From Chloranthus sessilifolius (taxonomy: Eukaryota; Streptophyta; Magnoliopsida; Chloranthales; Chloranthaceae): a DNA stretch of 64,000 bases. A program made the position numbers and the translations under genes. The notes below the pieces were generated by a model. The model made no database searches. It saw only the letters and a program-made list of their open reading frames with translations, and had not been told where the DNA came from. The stretch is from the NCBI GenBank assembly GCA_021018995.1, contig CM037590.1, positions 107,943,097 through 108,007,096 on the forward strand, read 5' to 3'. Shown here piece after piece: positions 45,529-58,249 of the stretch (within the stretch, counting starts at the first letter, position 1; every line of letters starts with the position of its first letter).

Positions 45529-47054
45529 ATGCATCATACCCGGTCTAGGAGTCTAGACGATTTTACATACGACCCAGAAGTTGAGCGGACTCTCCGAAGA
45601 CGGCTTGCGTTAAACCGACCCTCCGTAAGAGATTCTCAAATCATGGCTGGCGATCTGTCCATACAGGCACATTTCAGCCCAATTGCTCTGGCTGAGCCCT
45701 CCTGTATAATTATACCTGAGGTCCCAGTCGGAAAAAACTATGAAATCAAGCTCAATACACTTCAATCTTTACCTACCTTTTATGGGCTTGATCGCGAAGA
45801 TCCCTACCAACATCTAAGGGACTTCATAAAACTCTATACAATATTACAACTTTCGACAACTAATGTTGAGACTGTCAAGTTACGACTATTTCCCTTCTCT
45901 CTCAAGGACGGAGCGAAGGCGTGGCTAATTTCATTGCTCGCCAGAAGCATCACCACTTAGGATACACTCCAGTCTCAATTTCTGAGTGAGTGCTTCCCAA
46001 TCGGTAAGACTAATCAAATTCGCTAAGCAATTCAGGACTTCAGGCAATTGCCTGGAGAATTATTTCATGAGAGTTAGGAAAGGATGAAGAAATTGTTAAG
46101 AAAATGCCCTCACCATGACGTGCCAAATTGGTCACTTGCACAAAGTTTCTATCAAGGGTTAACTGAGACTAACCAGTTTACAGTCGATGCCGTGAGTGGA
46201 GGAGCCTTTATGGCCTAAATGGCCAACAATCTTGGAATCTATTTTGAAAAATTGGCCAATAATTCAAAGCAAAAATAGGCTTTGTTGAGATCCAATCCTG
46301 ATGTAGTCCGCCACACTCCGCTCGTGAGGGGTGGTCTTTACGATCTCAACCAAGAGAAAGTAAAGGAGGACGACATGAGTGCGAAAGTTGCGACACTGGA
46401 ACAACAGATTGTAACTTTAATGAGTGCTAAATCAAGCACTACGGACATGTCCTTGGCAAACTATTCAAATTGCCAAAGTTTTACTCATACTGACAATCTC
46501 GTTGCGCCATCATACCATGAGGCATATGAAAAAGAACAAGTAATGGCATTCTAGAGGGGTGACTATGGGAATTCCTACAACCAGTCGTGGAGGAACACTA
46601 AAAATAAATAGATTATTAGCGGCAATATTTTGGAGCAAAAAACTGCCGCTATTATCAAAAAACTATTAAAGACTATTAGCGGCAAGGGTATTAGCGGCAG
46701 TTTTTTGTTAATAGCGGCAATTTTTGGCTACTGTTAATAGTCTTGTTTTTTGTAGTGGAACCACCCTGGATTTAATTATGGTTTTACGACAGGAGCACAA
46801 CCAGCATTGACTGTTGCACAACCCAGGTTCCTCTAAAACCAAGTTTTCCATCCTAGACCTCCAATACCGATTGTGTAGCAACAATACGGTCCACAAAGCA
46901 TCGCTCTTAATGCCGCTGTTCAACTCCTCCAGAATTTACAACAACAATCGCATTAGCATTCTAAGGATTTACACTAGCTTGCTCAATTCTCTCAAACACT
47001 TCACTCTCATACACAATCCATAACTAAGTTAGAAAGTCAAATTGGCCAACTAGC
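45529..47054 (+). pseudogene. Athila-like gag, copy B (best preserved)
   Basis: ATG at 45529 gives 143 codons: MHHTRSRSLDDFTYDPEVER, a PVGKNYEIKLNTL lead-in and the gag core LPTFYGLDREDPYQHLRDF with LRLFPFSLKDGAKAWLISL. The typical retrotransposon gag signature is FxGLxxEDPYxHLxxF. A stop at 45958-45960 and later in-frame stops break it. The tail reads LESQIGQLAD up to the array junction. A CACTA MITE interrupts at 46596-46757. Confidence 0.8.
46596..46757. mobile_element. CACTA-type MITE, copy B
   Basis: 162 bp, CACTAAAAAT to TTTTTTGTAGTG, with GAA duplications at 46593-46595 and 46758-46760. It is more complete than copy A. Confidence 0.75.
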
Positions 47055-47463
47055 TGACCATGGAAATAGGGAGGTCGAGTTCTGCTGAATACTTGGAATC
47101 CAGTGGGTGTATAGGATAGAATTTCCTGCTGAGGAGAAGGCGTTGATTGACAAGCTCTTGGATGGCCTGCCTTTGCTGCTCCCTTTGCACTTCCATCTCG
47201 TACAGTAATTGAGTCCTTTCCTGCGGGTGTGACTGCGTCAGCTGAGTCATCTGTTGACTAAAAGTAGTCGCCATCTCACGTAATAGGCGCATCGCTTCAG
47301 ATTCTTGAGGACCTTCATGTGATGAGGCCTCATTCACTTGAGAGCCATTAGTTTCTCTGCGTCGTGGAGCCATTAAGTCCTGATTCCACAAAACGTCGTA
47401 TGTTAGTAAATTCGTACGACATAGTACCAAAAGGAATTAACACCGTGGCTTTGATACCAACTC
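47055..47463 (-). pseudogene. Chromovirus gag 5' remnant, unit C
   Basis: Antisense gag N-terminus reading MAPRRRETNGSQVNEASS on through a Gln-rich stretch to about 47130, where one shift occurs. The cleaner frame here supports the gag start chosen in unit A. Cut by the junction at 47054/47055. Confidence 0.8.
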
Positions 47464-50400
47464 TGTCACGACCCAGAATCCTTACCCGACCTCAAGGGCC
47501 TAGAATTCCGTGTTATGACACTGCACGCTTGTTAAGGCGATAAGCGGACATACACATAATTCTTATCTCGATTTAGCATATGGATTAAGGCATTTGATAG
47601 TATCATTTAAAAATAAATGATTCAAGAAAACAACAGCGGAAAACATAGATGACGTTAATTAAGTGATAAATCCTAACCATACATCTATAATCGAAAGCAA
47701 GCAGAGGTTTTACGTAGAATAAAACAGTCCCAACGCAAACCCAAAATTGGTGCTGAAAAATAAAAGTATCTAATAACAAATCTCCCCTGAAAATAATAAA
47801 ACTATGACTAAAGAATCTCTCAATGCTCAAAGTAGTCCGCCGGATCTATTCCCTCGTCCAGATGGTAGCCGACGTCTTCACTCTCATGAGCCGCATCAGG
47901 AACAGCAGCATCCCTATCCTCAGTGATGGAAAAATCAGAGTTCTCACCTGCAACTGTTAGTTTTGGGGAGGGGGTGAGTTTACTCAGTCACGTAAACTCA
48001 GCAGGTTGCACAATCGATCCACCATAAAATATCCAGGTGATCGTGTGTGGAATCGCTTGAGTTGCGGTACATTTTGAAATAAACCAAACAGCTATAAATG
48101 AATACAAAAATTTCTAAGATCTCATATCTATCATAACAAAACTGAAAAATATAGCATAGAAAGAAAAGAAGTAACATAAAATGAAAAGACCTGACATAAC
48201 ATGAAATGAATATGATGCATCAAGTTCTGATCTCTTTTTGTGTCTGCTTTGTCGACCTTTCCTATGTGGCATATCTTAAAACTTAATATTGCTTCATACG
48301 CCTACACAATGTACTTCACATCTTACTTAATTTACGTATACGACCTGTGCCAGGGCCGCTGCTTGAGCCTATCACCCGAGGTCCACGTGTAGATAACCAC
48401 CTAACCTCCATATCATATCGTATACCACCATCCAGCCCGATGAGATTGCATGCATTTAAATCAGTGTCCCCTTACGTTCGGGATACTGTCGTATCGTATT
48501 GTCCTTAAGACCCGTCTTGGCTGCAGACGTTAGATCTTGCGATGGCACGCAAGACATGGCACGTGTAGAAACTTAATTCGTATTTTGGCCTTCACAACGT
48601 AACTTATCAGTATTCGTATCTTACCTTATCTTACATATAATTCCTTATCGTTTGCTTAAAACTTAATTTGAAGTGAGCCACGGTGCGATAAGATTCACAA
48701 AATCACGCTTTCCAAGGGACGGGTTCCGTAGTAACCTGGATGTACTTCGTGTGGCAGCCCATACTCCCATAGAGGTGTTGCATCCGTACATGGATGCCTA
48801 CATTCTAAGTTTCACGTGACCGTGACGGGAACCCCACCATGACAAAGGCTTAAAAGTCGTGTGACATAGCTTATTTCATTTTAATTGTGCATATGCCCTA
48901 TCGTGATTTTTCTATGTGGTGCATGCCATATGATGAAAGGACTAACTTGGCCAAAAGAAACTATTTCATACACCTTACATACTTGTGAATATAAAATAAT
49001 AATTAACATTTGAACAGAACAGATATTTCATACAAAAATTTTGGAGAAACCTTACATGGGCCATCGATTCTTGATCGGAGACATACATTTTAAAGTTTCC
49101 TAATATTTATGCGATCTACGTATCGACACCTTTTACTAATTTGACCTAAGAGTGGTCAATGTGATCAAATGATCCACTTAGCCTAGTTATACAAGGGTTA
49201 ATATCCCTCACTAAATTTTCCAATTTGTGAGCCTCAAAGCGCGCCCTAGAAATTTTAGTGACACTTTCTGATCCATTAGATTACATTGAGTTACTATTGA
49301 GATCGTTTTGAAGTTGGTCCTATCGGCGATTGGGCCTTGATTCTCAAATATTAAGGGTCAAAGGGAACTCATGGCATTATTTCATGTGGCACCTAAGGCT
49401 AAAATAAGAAGACATGAACATAGAGTCATCTATCATCTAATCTGAACCATTAGATAGTTAGACAATAAAATTTTATCTAAGGTTGGCTCTTTTGTCCCGA
49501 TCCTGATTCGAACTCTAGCGTACTAGATCTTCCAGTCAACGTTGTACAAGATCTAGCAGTCAAGTGAACACTTAGTGTACCTACCATGTGGCGATCAGAT
49601 TGAACAGATCTGAACCATAAGATATTTAAGAAAGATGATTCTAAGGTATTAGGTCTTTGGGCCCAATTTATTTTGATCTCTAAGGTCTCAAATCTAAGGG
49701 TCAAAACCTTCATGTTCACTTATATCCAAATAGCCTTTTAATTTTCTTGATTTGTGGGCTAAATTCTCTAGTTCTGAACCGTCAGATGTCTCGAGGATTT
49801 CCATTAGTGGAGATGGTCCATCTTTGCTCTATTTCTTGGGTTGGGCCCACAAGGTCCAACCTTGAATCTATTTCGTTTGAAATCAATGGTGCTAAAGGGA
49901 TGGTTGCACCAAAATATTGGCGCACCAAACTATTGGTTTCCTACATGTACTTAAATGCTCCTGACTACAATGGTAAATGGTGGTGAGTTATCACCAGCAA
50001 TGACGGCGCTTGGTTGGGCCGATCCTCAGTAATTCATTTTATCCCAGCCCGACTCTTTGATTTTGACAATCATTAGTTTTTCCCAATCAATCAAGTGAAT
50101 ATAGAAGATAAATCAACTGTCCTGATTTTTATAAAGGCTTCCATGCGAGGTGGGCCAATCATAAAAAGAAAACTTGCTGGCTACCTAATCTAAACATACT
50201 CGGATCGCTTGGGCTTTAGTTTAATCCATTGTATTCCCAGTCTTGGTCAAATTGGACCCGACTTCCCGAGTGCTACTGATAGCGCATGGACTGTAACCCG
50301 CCCAAGAAATAAAATACAAAAGAACTGTGGGTCCTATAAATCCAGTCCCAGATATATGTAGATATATATATAGAGTGACGGATGACTTAGTAATTTTGCT

Positions 50401-51794
50401 TCCTATTTTAGGAAAGAAGATATTGGTGGCGCTTAATCGCTTTGGGAGTATCGAACTCATCGATCACAGGTTTCTCCACTATTGTGCTCAGTAGCCATAA
50501 GTAACTCGCACTCCACAAGGTGGCCGTCTAATACAATAAAATAATAGGTGTCTAATACAATGCAATAATAGGTGAGACCGATTCCTTATGTAGCACCATA
50601 AATCATGATGAAATCTGAATGAATCTAACGCCATCGTGACAGTGGATCTAATACCTTCAAAACACTAGATCTGATAGTTTCAGTATATACGTTTATGCAC
50701 TCCTAGATTAAGTGAGTGTACTGATGGCTGCACATCTTGACCCATAGAAATACTATCTTTAAGTTGATTTGAATAAGGTGCATGTATTAAGGTTTCACAA
50801 AAGATCTTAGCCCAAAAATAAGGTAAGAAAGAAAAGACAAGGGAAGAGTACTCTCTCGTCAATTAATGGAGACTTGTTGTCAAGCTTTTGTTGGCAAACT
50901 TCCATTTATATATTTAGTAAATATATCATATTAGATACATACAACTTAATTATTATAACAAACAAACATAGAGCAAATAAATAAATAAAATAAACCTACC
51001 AGTCCGAGGTTTAGCCATGCGCTAAGATAGACAAAAATGTTTTGTATAGATCTGAGAGTAATTTATTTTGGCACGTCACATTTTCTAAATGTAAAATCCC
51101 TCAATTTTAGGTCGAAGGGTGTTAGATCCTTATACCTCGACATATCTAGATAAGATTGTTCTTAAGATCTTAGATTTATTTTGGGTTTAAAAATAAATAA
51201 ATAAATAAAAATACATATATAAACATAAATACTGAATAATTTAAGATGGATTTAGGGGCACCCACCTGTTGGAGCGTAGGTTGATTACGATCGATTGGCG
51301 ACACGATAGCTTACGCTATTTATTCAATGATGTTGCCGCTTTAGCGATGCGTTTTCGATAGTAGTTCGGCGGGTGCTAGGTAGATTGGATGCGAGAGAAA
51401 GAAAGGGATTATTACAACATTAATGGTGCCGAGATATTGGTAGAGAAGGAACGAGTGGCGGAGATAGATGGAAGAGGAAGAAGCTAGGGATATGAGAGTT
51501 TATAGAGAGAGGATGAAGACTTAATTTGGGCATGATTTGCCAAAAAGGCAAGAGTTCAAAGACCCAAATTCCCTTCTAAAATTAGGGAATCATGGGGCAT
51601 AAAAGGCTAGTTTTTATTATTCCTAAAATATAATATATTGCTAGCTAGTAATCGGGTTCAACTAAAATTATAAAGTTTCTACACTAATGGTTGTGTGTGT
51701 GGGTTGGGTTAGAGTGTGGAGCACTCACATGGGGCTTGGTGATTCATGACATCTAAAGCCATTGAATGCCCATCCTATGATCCGGGTCATAACA
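47464..51794 (-). repeat. Chromovirus LTR, unit C
   Basis: 4,331 bp, TGTCACGACCCAG to GGTCATAACA, followed by TTTCC and the GPDH intron end. It carries the B/C/D-specific bases. Confidence 0.9.
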
Positions 51795-51961
51795 TTTCCG
51801 GTATTAGATCTGACTATACAGAGTCACACTATTGGGACTTTGAAACTTGTTAGCCACTGCTTTGACTTCTTGAACATGAAATGGCCCAAGCCCTAATCTG
51901 CCTAAGATTTATCTGAGTTACCAATGGCCTAAGTATATATGTATGCGGTTTGCATTTACAG

Positions 51962-52088
51962 GGAGCTGCCATCGGAAGCCATTCTTCAAGCATTAAGAGA
52001 TGAAACCATGAATGATCCTCGTGATCGAATTGAGATGGCACAAAGCCATGCTTTCTACAGGCCGTCACTTCTCGGCCAACCTAAATAA
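51962..52088 (+). CDS. GPDH terminal exon, copy C
   Basis: Identical over 127 bp to 26589-26715, with acceptor and stop intact. It is 49.7 kb downstream of the donor at 2307. Copy A is expected to capture splicing first. Confidence 0.8.
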
Positions 52089-52511
52089 TAACAGATTGAT
52101 GGTCATATCAAGTGAGGCAACAATTTCATGGTGTGGCTCACTAAAATCTACTGCCAGAGAGAGAGAGAGAGAGAGGTATTGTTGGGTATTCATTCAATTT
52201 TTAATTAGCTTAGTTAATGTTGTAAATGTCTGTAAGGGGTGGGTTTAAAGTGACTTGATTAGTATATCAGACATTCTTGTTACTGCTACATTGTATTTGT
52301 GTGATTTGATCATTTTAATACTTTAGTCATTATATTTGATTTGGATAGTGGTTCAATATTAGATGATCAAATTGTGATGCCTACCTGGATCCTTCCATTC
52401 TCTTGGTGTAATTATGAATACCAACTGTGATACCTGCATGGATCCTTCAATCCTCCTGGATTCGCCATGTTTCATATCCCACGAGATAAAAAAATATTAC
52501 AACCATGTGAA

Positions 52512-52515
<4 letters not shown>

Positions 52516-52566
<51 letters not shown>
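52516..52566. repeat. TA microsatellite, unit C
   Basis: 51-bp TA run, differing in length from units A and B. Confidence 0.9.
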
Positions 52567-52568
<2 letters not shown>

Positions 52569-53035
52569 ATTATGGGGTGGCTGCCTTAGAGGTATAGAGG
52601 TATAGCGTTTGAACCCTACACTAGGGCCGAGTTCATTGCCACATGACACGTGATCCTAAAACAAACACTCGTTTTAGAATCATTAGCCACATGGCACATG
52701 ACCGAAGAAAATCATTTTATGACATTTTTGCGATGAGCCTAGATTATCAGACTTCCGCATTGCAATCACCTATACCTATACATGAATTAATTAGTCTTTC
52801 AAAAGTGTTATAAATCAAACATTGACTTTCCAGATCTCAATTTATTATTTTTATTTGGACCACTAATAGGAAGCACCAACTTTTCGCGCTCCCAACAACA
52901 CCCAATATTATATTTCACATTAAAATGCCTTGTAGTGGAAGAGTAGGGAGTTTGATCCTCCTCCCTACATGAAACCTAAGCCAAGAAAGAAATACACGAG
53001 TCCCATACTCTTGAGGCTCAACTATTCCATATAAC

Positions 53036-53338
53036 TAGGGCTGTCAACGGGCTTGATTTCAGGCCCAATATTTTTAGTCATTTAATAAATGGGCCAGGCC
53101 GGGCTAAGTCCGGATAAGAAAAGGGTTCGGGTTTGGGCTGCAAAGTGTAAGCCCGAACTTGACTCTACTCAGTAAAATGAGGCCCTTATAAAAAAAACTC
53201 TTTAAAAAAGCTCTTAAAAAATATTAGAAACCCGATCCGGCTTGGCTCGGATAGCTATCGGGCCGGGTTCGGCCTCGCATTATATCTTTAAAAAAAAGGG
53301 CCTATAGAAAAACTCGGCTCGGCCGGTTGACAGCCCTA
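53036..53338. mobile_element. hAT-like MITE, copy C
   Basis: Same element as 27665-27967, including the GGCCAGGCCGGGC stretch and 13-bp terminal inverted repeats. Confidence 0.7.
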
Positions 53339-54890
53339 CAACATGCAACAGAAAAAGACAGATTACAAAGTATAAAAGAATCCAAATTTTTTTTGGGTAC
53401 CTCTGTGCGCGCCCTTTCGTTCTCTGATAGCGCCGATGTCTCATACCCTTTGAAAAGCGTTGATTGCTTCGGATCAGATGAGAGAGATCTATAGATCATG
53501 AACTTCAAATCAGACGGCTCAGATTAGGTTTTCACATGTCATATGTGCCTAAAATATCCAGTCTTCCATTAAGTTTGGTGCAACTGCCAACTTTCTCCTA
53601 CATGGTGCGTAACCATCGCCGCAGAAAGTTTAGTATAAGGTATTTTGATGTCATGTCAGTTAAAAACCGATAAAATGTCACGCCATGGAAGGAGTCTTCA
53701 CTGTAGAATTCGCCTAATTCAGCCTCACATAGCTGATTTTTTATGTGAGGATATATAGCCCACAAGGCAGGCGATGTGGATTATCGTTCAATCACCTCCT
53801 CCTCGTATTTCAAAATTTGTGTTTTATTATTTCATTTGCTTTCGTGTTTTGCCTACTACTCAAGGAAAACATATTAAATTTAGTCTCATATTGAAATGGT
53901 TGTGCTTATGTAGTCTTTTATCAATTGGTTTTGAGTTGTCACTACAGATGGCCCTCGCGGCGTATCCGTCAGTCCAATCTGAGAGGGCTGATCCGGAAAT
54001 CAATTAATTGGGCGGGTGCACATGTACCTACATGTGTGCAAGGGAGAGTGCAAACTCAAGATTTGGTGCCTATAAAAGGAGCTCCTCTCAAACCAAAAGA
54101 GAATAGTCAAAAACCAGTCTTCTTTCTTCCTCTCTTCATATGTTGGTTTCGCATTTAAGCTTTTTTGAGCAAACAATCAGTCCGTGGTGTGAGATCTACC
54201 CTTTGTGCTTGAGAGAAGATCCGTAGGTGGTGAGCTGTTAGATCATAGAGACGGCATGCTGGTGACCCTGTATATCGGTAAATTAACCAGGGGGCACAAA
54301 TCACCAGCGACCTGGTCTACGGATCTGTTCACTTGTTCATATCATCAGTGCAATGATCAACAATTAATCACTCAACTTACATTTAATTTCCAATACGGTA
54401 GAGTTATACTTGATTCTCCCCGCATAAAGTATTATATGTTGGTAACAGTCTTCACGTGCCCCACAACCCGCAAGGATATAATTCTTTACCCCCACTTAAA
54501 TTTATGTTTTGATTAATTAGCATAGTATTATCTCATTGTGATTAACTATTTCAGATAAGTTAAACATTTGACGTACTGAAAAGACTATTGGTCCATCCAA
54601 GTGTCTCAGCCATAAGTTAGAAAGAGTAATTAAATAAGGGATTTATCCCAGCTAGCAAGTCGAGGAGTTGATGATTGGAGTTCTCCATAAGGAGATTGAC
54701 CATTCTCCATAAGGAGATTGACCATCTCGAATTGCCCCATGGAGTTCATTTACGCATACTTTATATTATCGTTTTTTGAAACTATTTAGCTTGTTTTGCT
54801 AATATTAAACTTGCTATTTCAAAAGGAATAAAAGCAAAAAAACAAAAAAAAAATTCAAAACAGAGCATCTCTCGATTGATGTAGATTATC
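53339..54890. other. Unassigned stretch, unit C
   Basis: Counterpart of 27968-29512, with TATA-like TATAAAAG at 54071-54078. No gene was recognised. Confidence 0.35.
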
Positions 54891-55438
54891 TGTTGTACTA
54901 CCTCATTTCGAGGGCCTAGAATTTAGAGTTATGACTCGCATGCATCCCTAATATGCTAAGCGGATATATCCATAATCGAGTTCTCACGTGTCTGATTTCA
55001 CAAAATATGTGAATCCAACAAATAAAAATAAGATATAAGGGCAGCCATAAATAATGAATAAATGCGATAAAAATTTATTAAATAACTACTAATCGAAGGA
55101 AGAGTAATGTCAAACGTAAATCAAAGTATGAGGCACGAATAGACAATGATTGTATGAATAAAAATGAAAGAATAACTGCTAAACTAAAGGTCCTAATCTC
55201 TATACCAAACTAGAGCTATTAGCAATCGGCGCTCGGATCAAAGTCAGCACTAAGGTCTTCCTGGTGTCCTGCAGCGTCGCCCTCCCATGGCTCCTGGTAC
55301 TCTGTGTCACGGGGTAAATGAAATCAACGTCAGTACGGTCGGGATATTCAGCGTCCACTCTGTCGATATAGTCACCTGAAATAATAAATACCACGAGGGT
55401 TGAGTTGCTAAACAACGCACAACTTAGTGGCTCAAGAG
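54891..55438 (-). repeat. Diverged chromovirus LTR fragment, copy C
   Basis: Counterpart of 29513-30040 and 42173-42718, almost identical to copy B. Confidence 0.65.
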
Positions 55439-56420
55439 TCTGAACGAAGGTGAGCTCGCGGGTTTGGATTAGCTTGGGCTTGCTCGTCTTCCTTCTCTCC
55501 TTGATGTTTCCCTCGTTTTTGGACCTTATCTATGCGGCGATTTGTCATTGGGATGCAGAAGCCCATGTCTTTCGTTTTGGTTTCGTGGTGACTCAAGTTT
55601 GAAGAGATTCCCAATCTATCGAGTCTGAGACTTCATCGTAGCCTTGCCAAGGTGGTGCCGAAGCCATGTTACGTCAAGGTAGTTCATACGATTTTAGGCT
55701 CGAAGAAAATGAATATGAGAAAAGTCTAGCCGGTGCCCACTAGGTGTTCGATGAAATTCCTGAGAGAGATTTTCGACGATGAAAGTTTGCGAAAATTATC
55801 GGCCAGAAATATTTATAATGGGAACGCTTTTGTTCTTCGCCTTCTCTCAGAGGTCCTTTTCTACACGGGGGGAGAGAGCTTCTCTCTCGCACTTTGTGAT
55901 GTGTTGGCGGTGGTTGAAAAGGGCTGTGCCATTGTTTATTTTGTGTTGGCTGAGCACTTCTGAAGACTTGATGCGTCTGCTTCAGGAAAATAGAGGGCTT
56001 CCGCGGGTGTCTGACCCTCTTTTAGATCTGGCTTGGTGAGCATCTTGCCATTTTGGGACTCGTGCCTCATTTTTATGTGATGCGAGGAGAGGCTGCTTGG
56101 TGCTTTTTGGCGATGCCCTTAGTTGCTACAGAAGAACACGCGCGAGATGCGCCTTTGGCTGACCGAGGTTGAGCTTGTGTGGAGGCTTCCATGGCTCGAT
56201 GGGACTTTTTTTATAGTGCGTTCCAGGGGTTATGAGGGCATTACACTTCTGGGTTTGAATTGTAGTACTCATTACTTCCCCTCGCGAGTGTTGTGCCAAT
56301 TTGGCTATACTGGCATGTGCCTTGTATTGCAAGACCTCTCTTATGTAGCTTGATTTTTACTAGTCTTTAAGGGATCCGGAGAAGATAGCGGTTAATCGGT
56401 CACATAATTTACCATTTGAT
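55439..56420 (+). pseudogene. DUF7745 / plant-mobile-domain-like remnant, copy C
   Basis: Counterpart of 30041-31030. The first frame is shortened by base losses near 55580 (TTTCGTGGTGACTCAAG versus TTTGCGTGAGCTGACTCCG). The KFLREIFDDESLRKLSARN part (from 55733) is intact. It is a pseudogene. Confidence 0.5.
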
Positions 56421-56437
56421 TACCCTTAACTTAGCGA

Positions 56438-57984
56438 TGTTAAACCCCGTTTTGCTACTAATAAGTTAACGATATGCGTATATAAAGGAAATTACAAGGA
56501 AATATAGCCAAAGAGTTAATATTCATCAAAATGAACTCAATGAGTAGTAAAAGACGATTTAGCGTAAGAAGACGATTCGCTATACGTTGAAAACTAGTAA
56601 ATCGTAAAAGACGATTGAGCGTTGATAAAGAAGAGAATGAGAAAATTGTAATTTACGATTCTCTAGAAGCTGAAGCACACAAGAAGAAAAAGTGAGCAAT
56701 CGTAAGAAAAATCGTAATTGAAGAATCGTCATAATAGGAGAAGCTATAAAATCGTGATTTACGATTTTCCGGAAAAGAGAAGAAAACAGACAATCATAAT
56801 TTACGATTGTGCAGAAGAAATGCTTCCCTACTGGTGAATTGGTACTGCTGTGAAGATTTACACTGTCATGCAACAAAATTGAAGAAAACAGACAAACGTA
56901 ATTTATGATTATGCAGAAGAAAGGCTTCCTTATTGCTGAACTGCTACTGTTGTAAAGATTTACACCACCATGCGACAAAATAGAAGAGTTCTTAAATTAG
57001 AAGATTGGCTACTCGCGGATCTGAGAAGATCGATGAAGATTAACTCTAGAAGATCGCTATTGCTGAAATAAAAGAAAGAGTCCACATCACATCAACCGTT
57101 AAAAGCGAGGAAGAATATAATTAGGAAATAGAGTTATACATGATACTTTTATTTAGTAGTTTCTTTTATTAGAATTAGATTTTTATAAATTGATCCCTTA
57201 TGATCTATAAATAAGAGGGCTCGACATAGGAATAGGCATCGAAAAATTTCTCATCATCAATTGACAACTGAGGTTGGGTTTTCTTTCAATCGTTAGAATA
57301 GATTTTTATTGCTTTGTAGTTTAGATATCCAAGGTTCCTTGATCACAATTGACACCTCGGATTGAGAGCTAGAAGATTAGTGTAGATATCCTAATTTCTC
57401 AGAAGCAATTGACGACTGTAACTGAGGGGTGAAAGATATATTTATTTTACTTTCTAGTTTAGATTTATTTATTTTATTTACATGCTTTGTAAACATTTTC
57501 AAGTCTTAATTCGAATTGACGACTCAAGTTGAAATTTGCAGATTAGTGTAACGGTTTTAATTTTCGATCTTTAATTTTCTTGAATTTGATTGACGCCCAG
57601 ATTTTAGGAGATTGTTGATTAGATTAAATCTGTATTAAAGGATTTTAGCTTTTGATTGACGACCAAATTCTAAAAGACTACAATACAATGTAACGATACT
57701 GTTTATTTTTATAAATATCTGATGGCTGAAGATTGCGATTGACGACCTCAATCTGAAGGAGGATTAGGATTTATTTTATACAATTTAGAATAAAAATCCA
57801 TTCTTTATTCATATTTCTCCAATAGTTTAGAATCTTAAAAGATAAATATAAACTTTGAAATAGGAATATAAAAGATAATCACTTCTTCGTAGGAACGATC
57901 CTATACTAGCTCTACAATTTTCATTGTGCGCTTGCAATAGGTTAAGACTTAATTAGATACACACATAAGTAGCGATGAAGTTTT
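56438..57984 (+). repeat. Athila-like LTR, copy C
   Basis: Counterpart of 31053-32600, with TATA box at 57206-57213. The PBS starts at 57985. Confidence 0.65.
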
Positions 57985-58249
57985 TGGCGCCGTTGTCAGG
58001 GAAGCGATTTATCTATAGTTTATATTTCAATGTAAAAGTAAGTATTTATCTTTCTCTTTTTACACTTCTTAATATACATATATTTTTTTATCCCTTCTTA
58101 ATCTTTTCCAAGATTATTCGGAGCAAGTAAATCAAGGTTTTAACTTCCCCTGATCAGAGAAGCCAGAGGCCCAGATTTGTTTCTATCCCTGCTTTCTAAA
58201 AAAAAAAAGCATATAATATATATAATAATAATAATAATTTTTCTGGTGT

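Larger units (their letters stand above)
34346..47054. repeat. Tandem unit B (12.7 kb)
   Basis: Second unit, same order as unit A, 12,709 bp. It differs from A by scattered substitutions (shared with C and D in the LTR) and by clusters of small indels at CAG/CTG words, notably at about 34346-34760 and 44020-44240. Confidence 0.9.
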
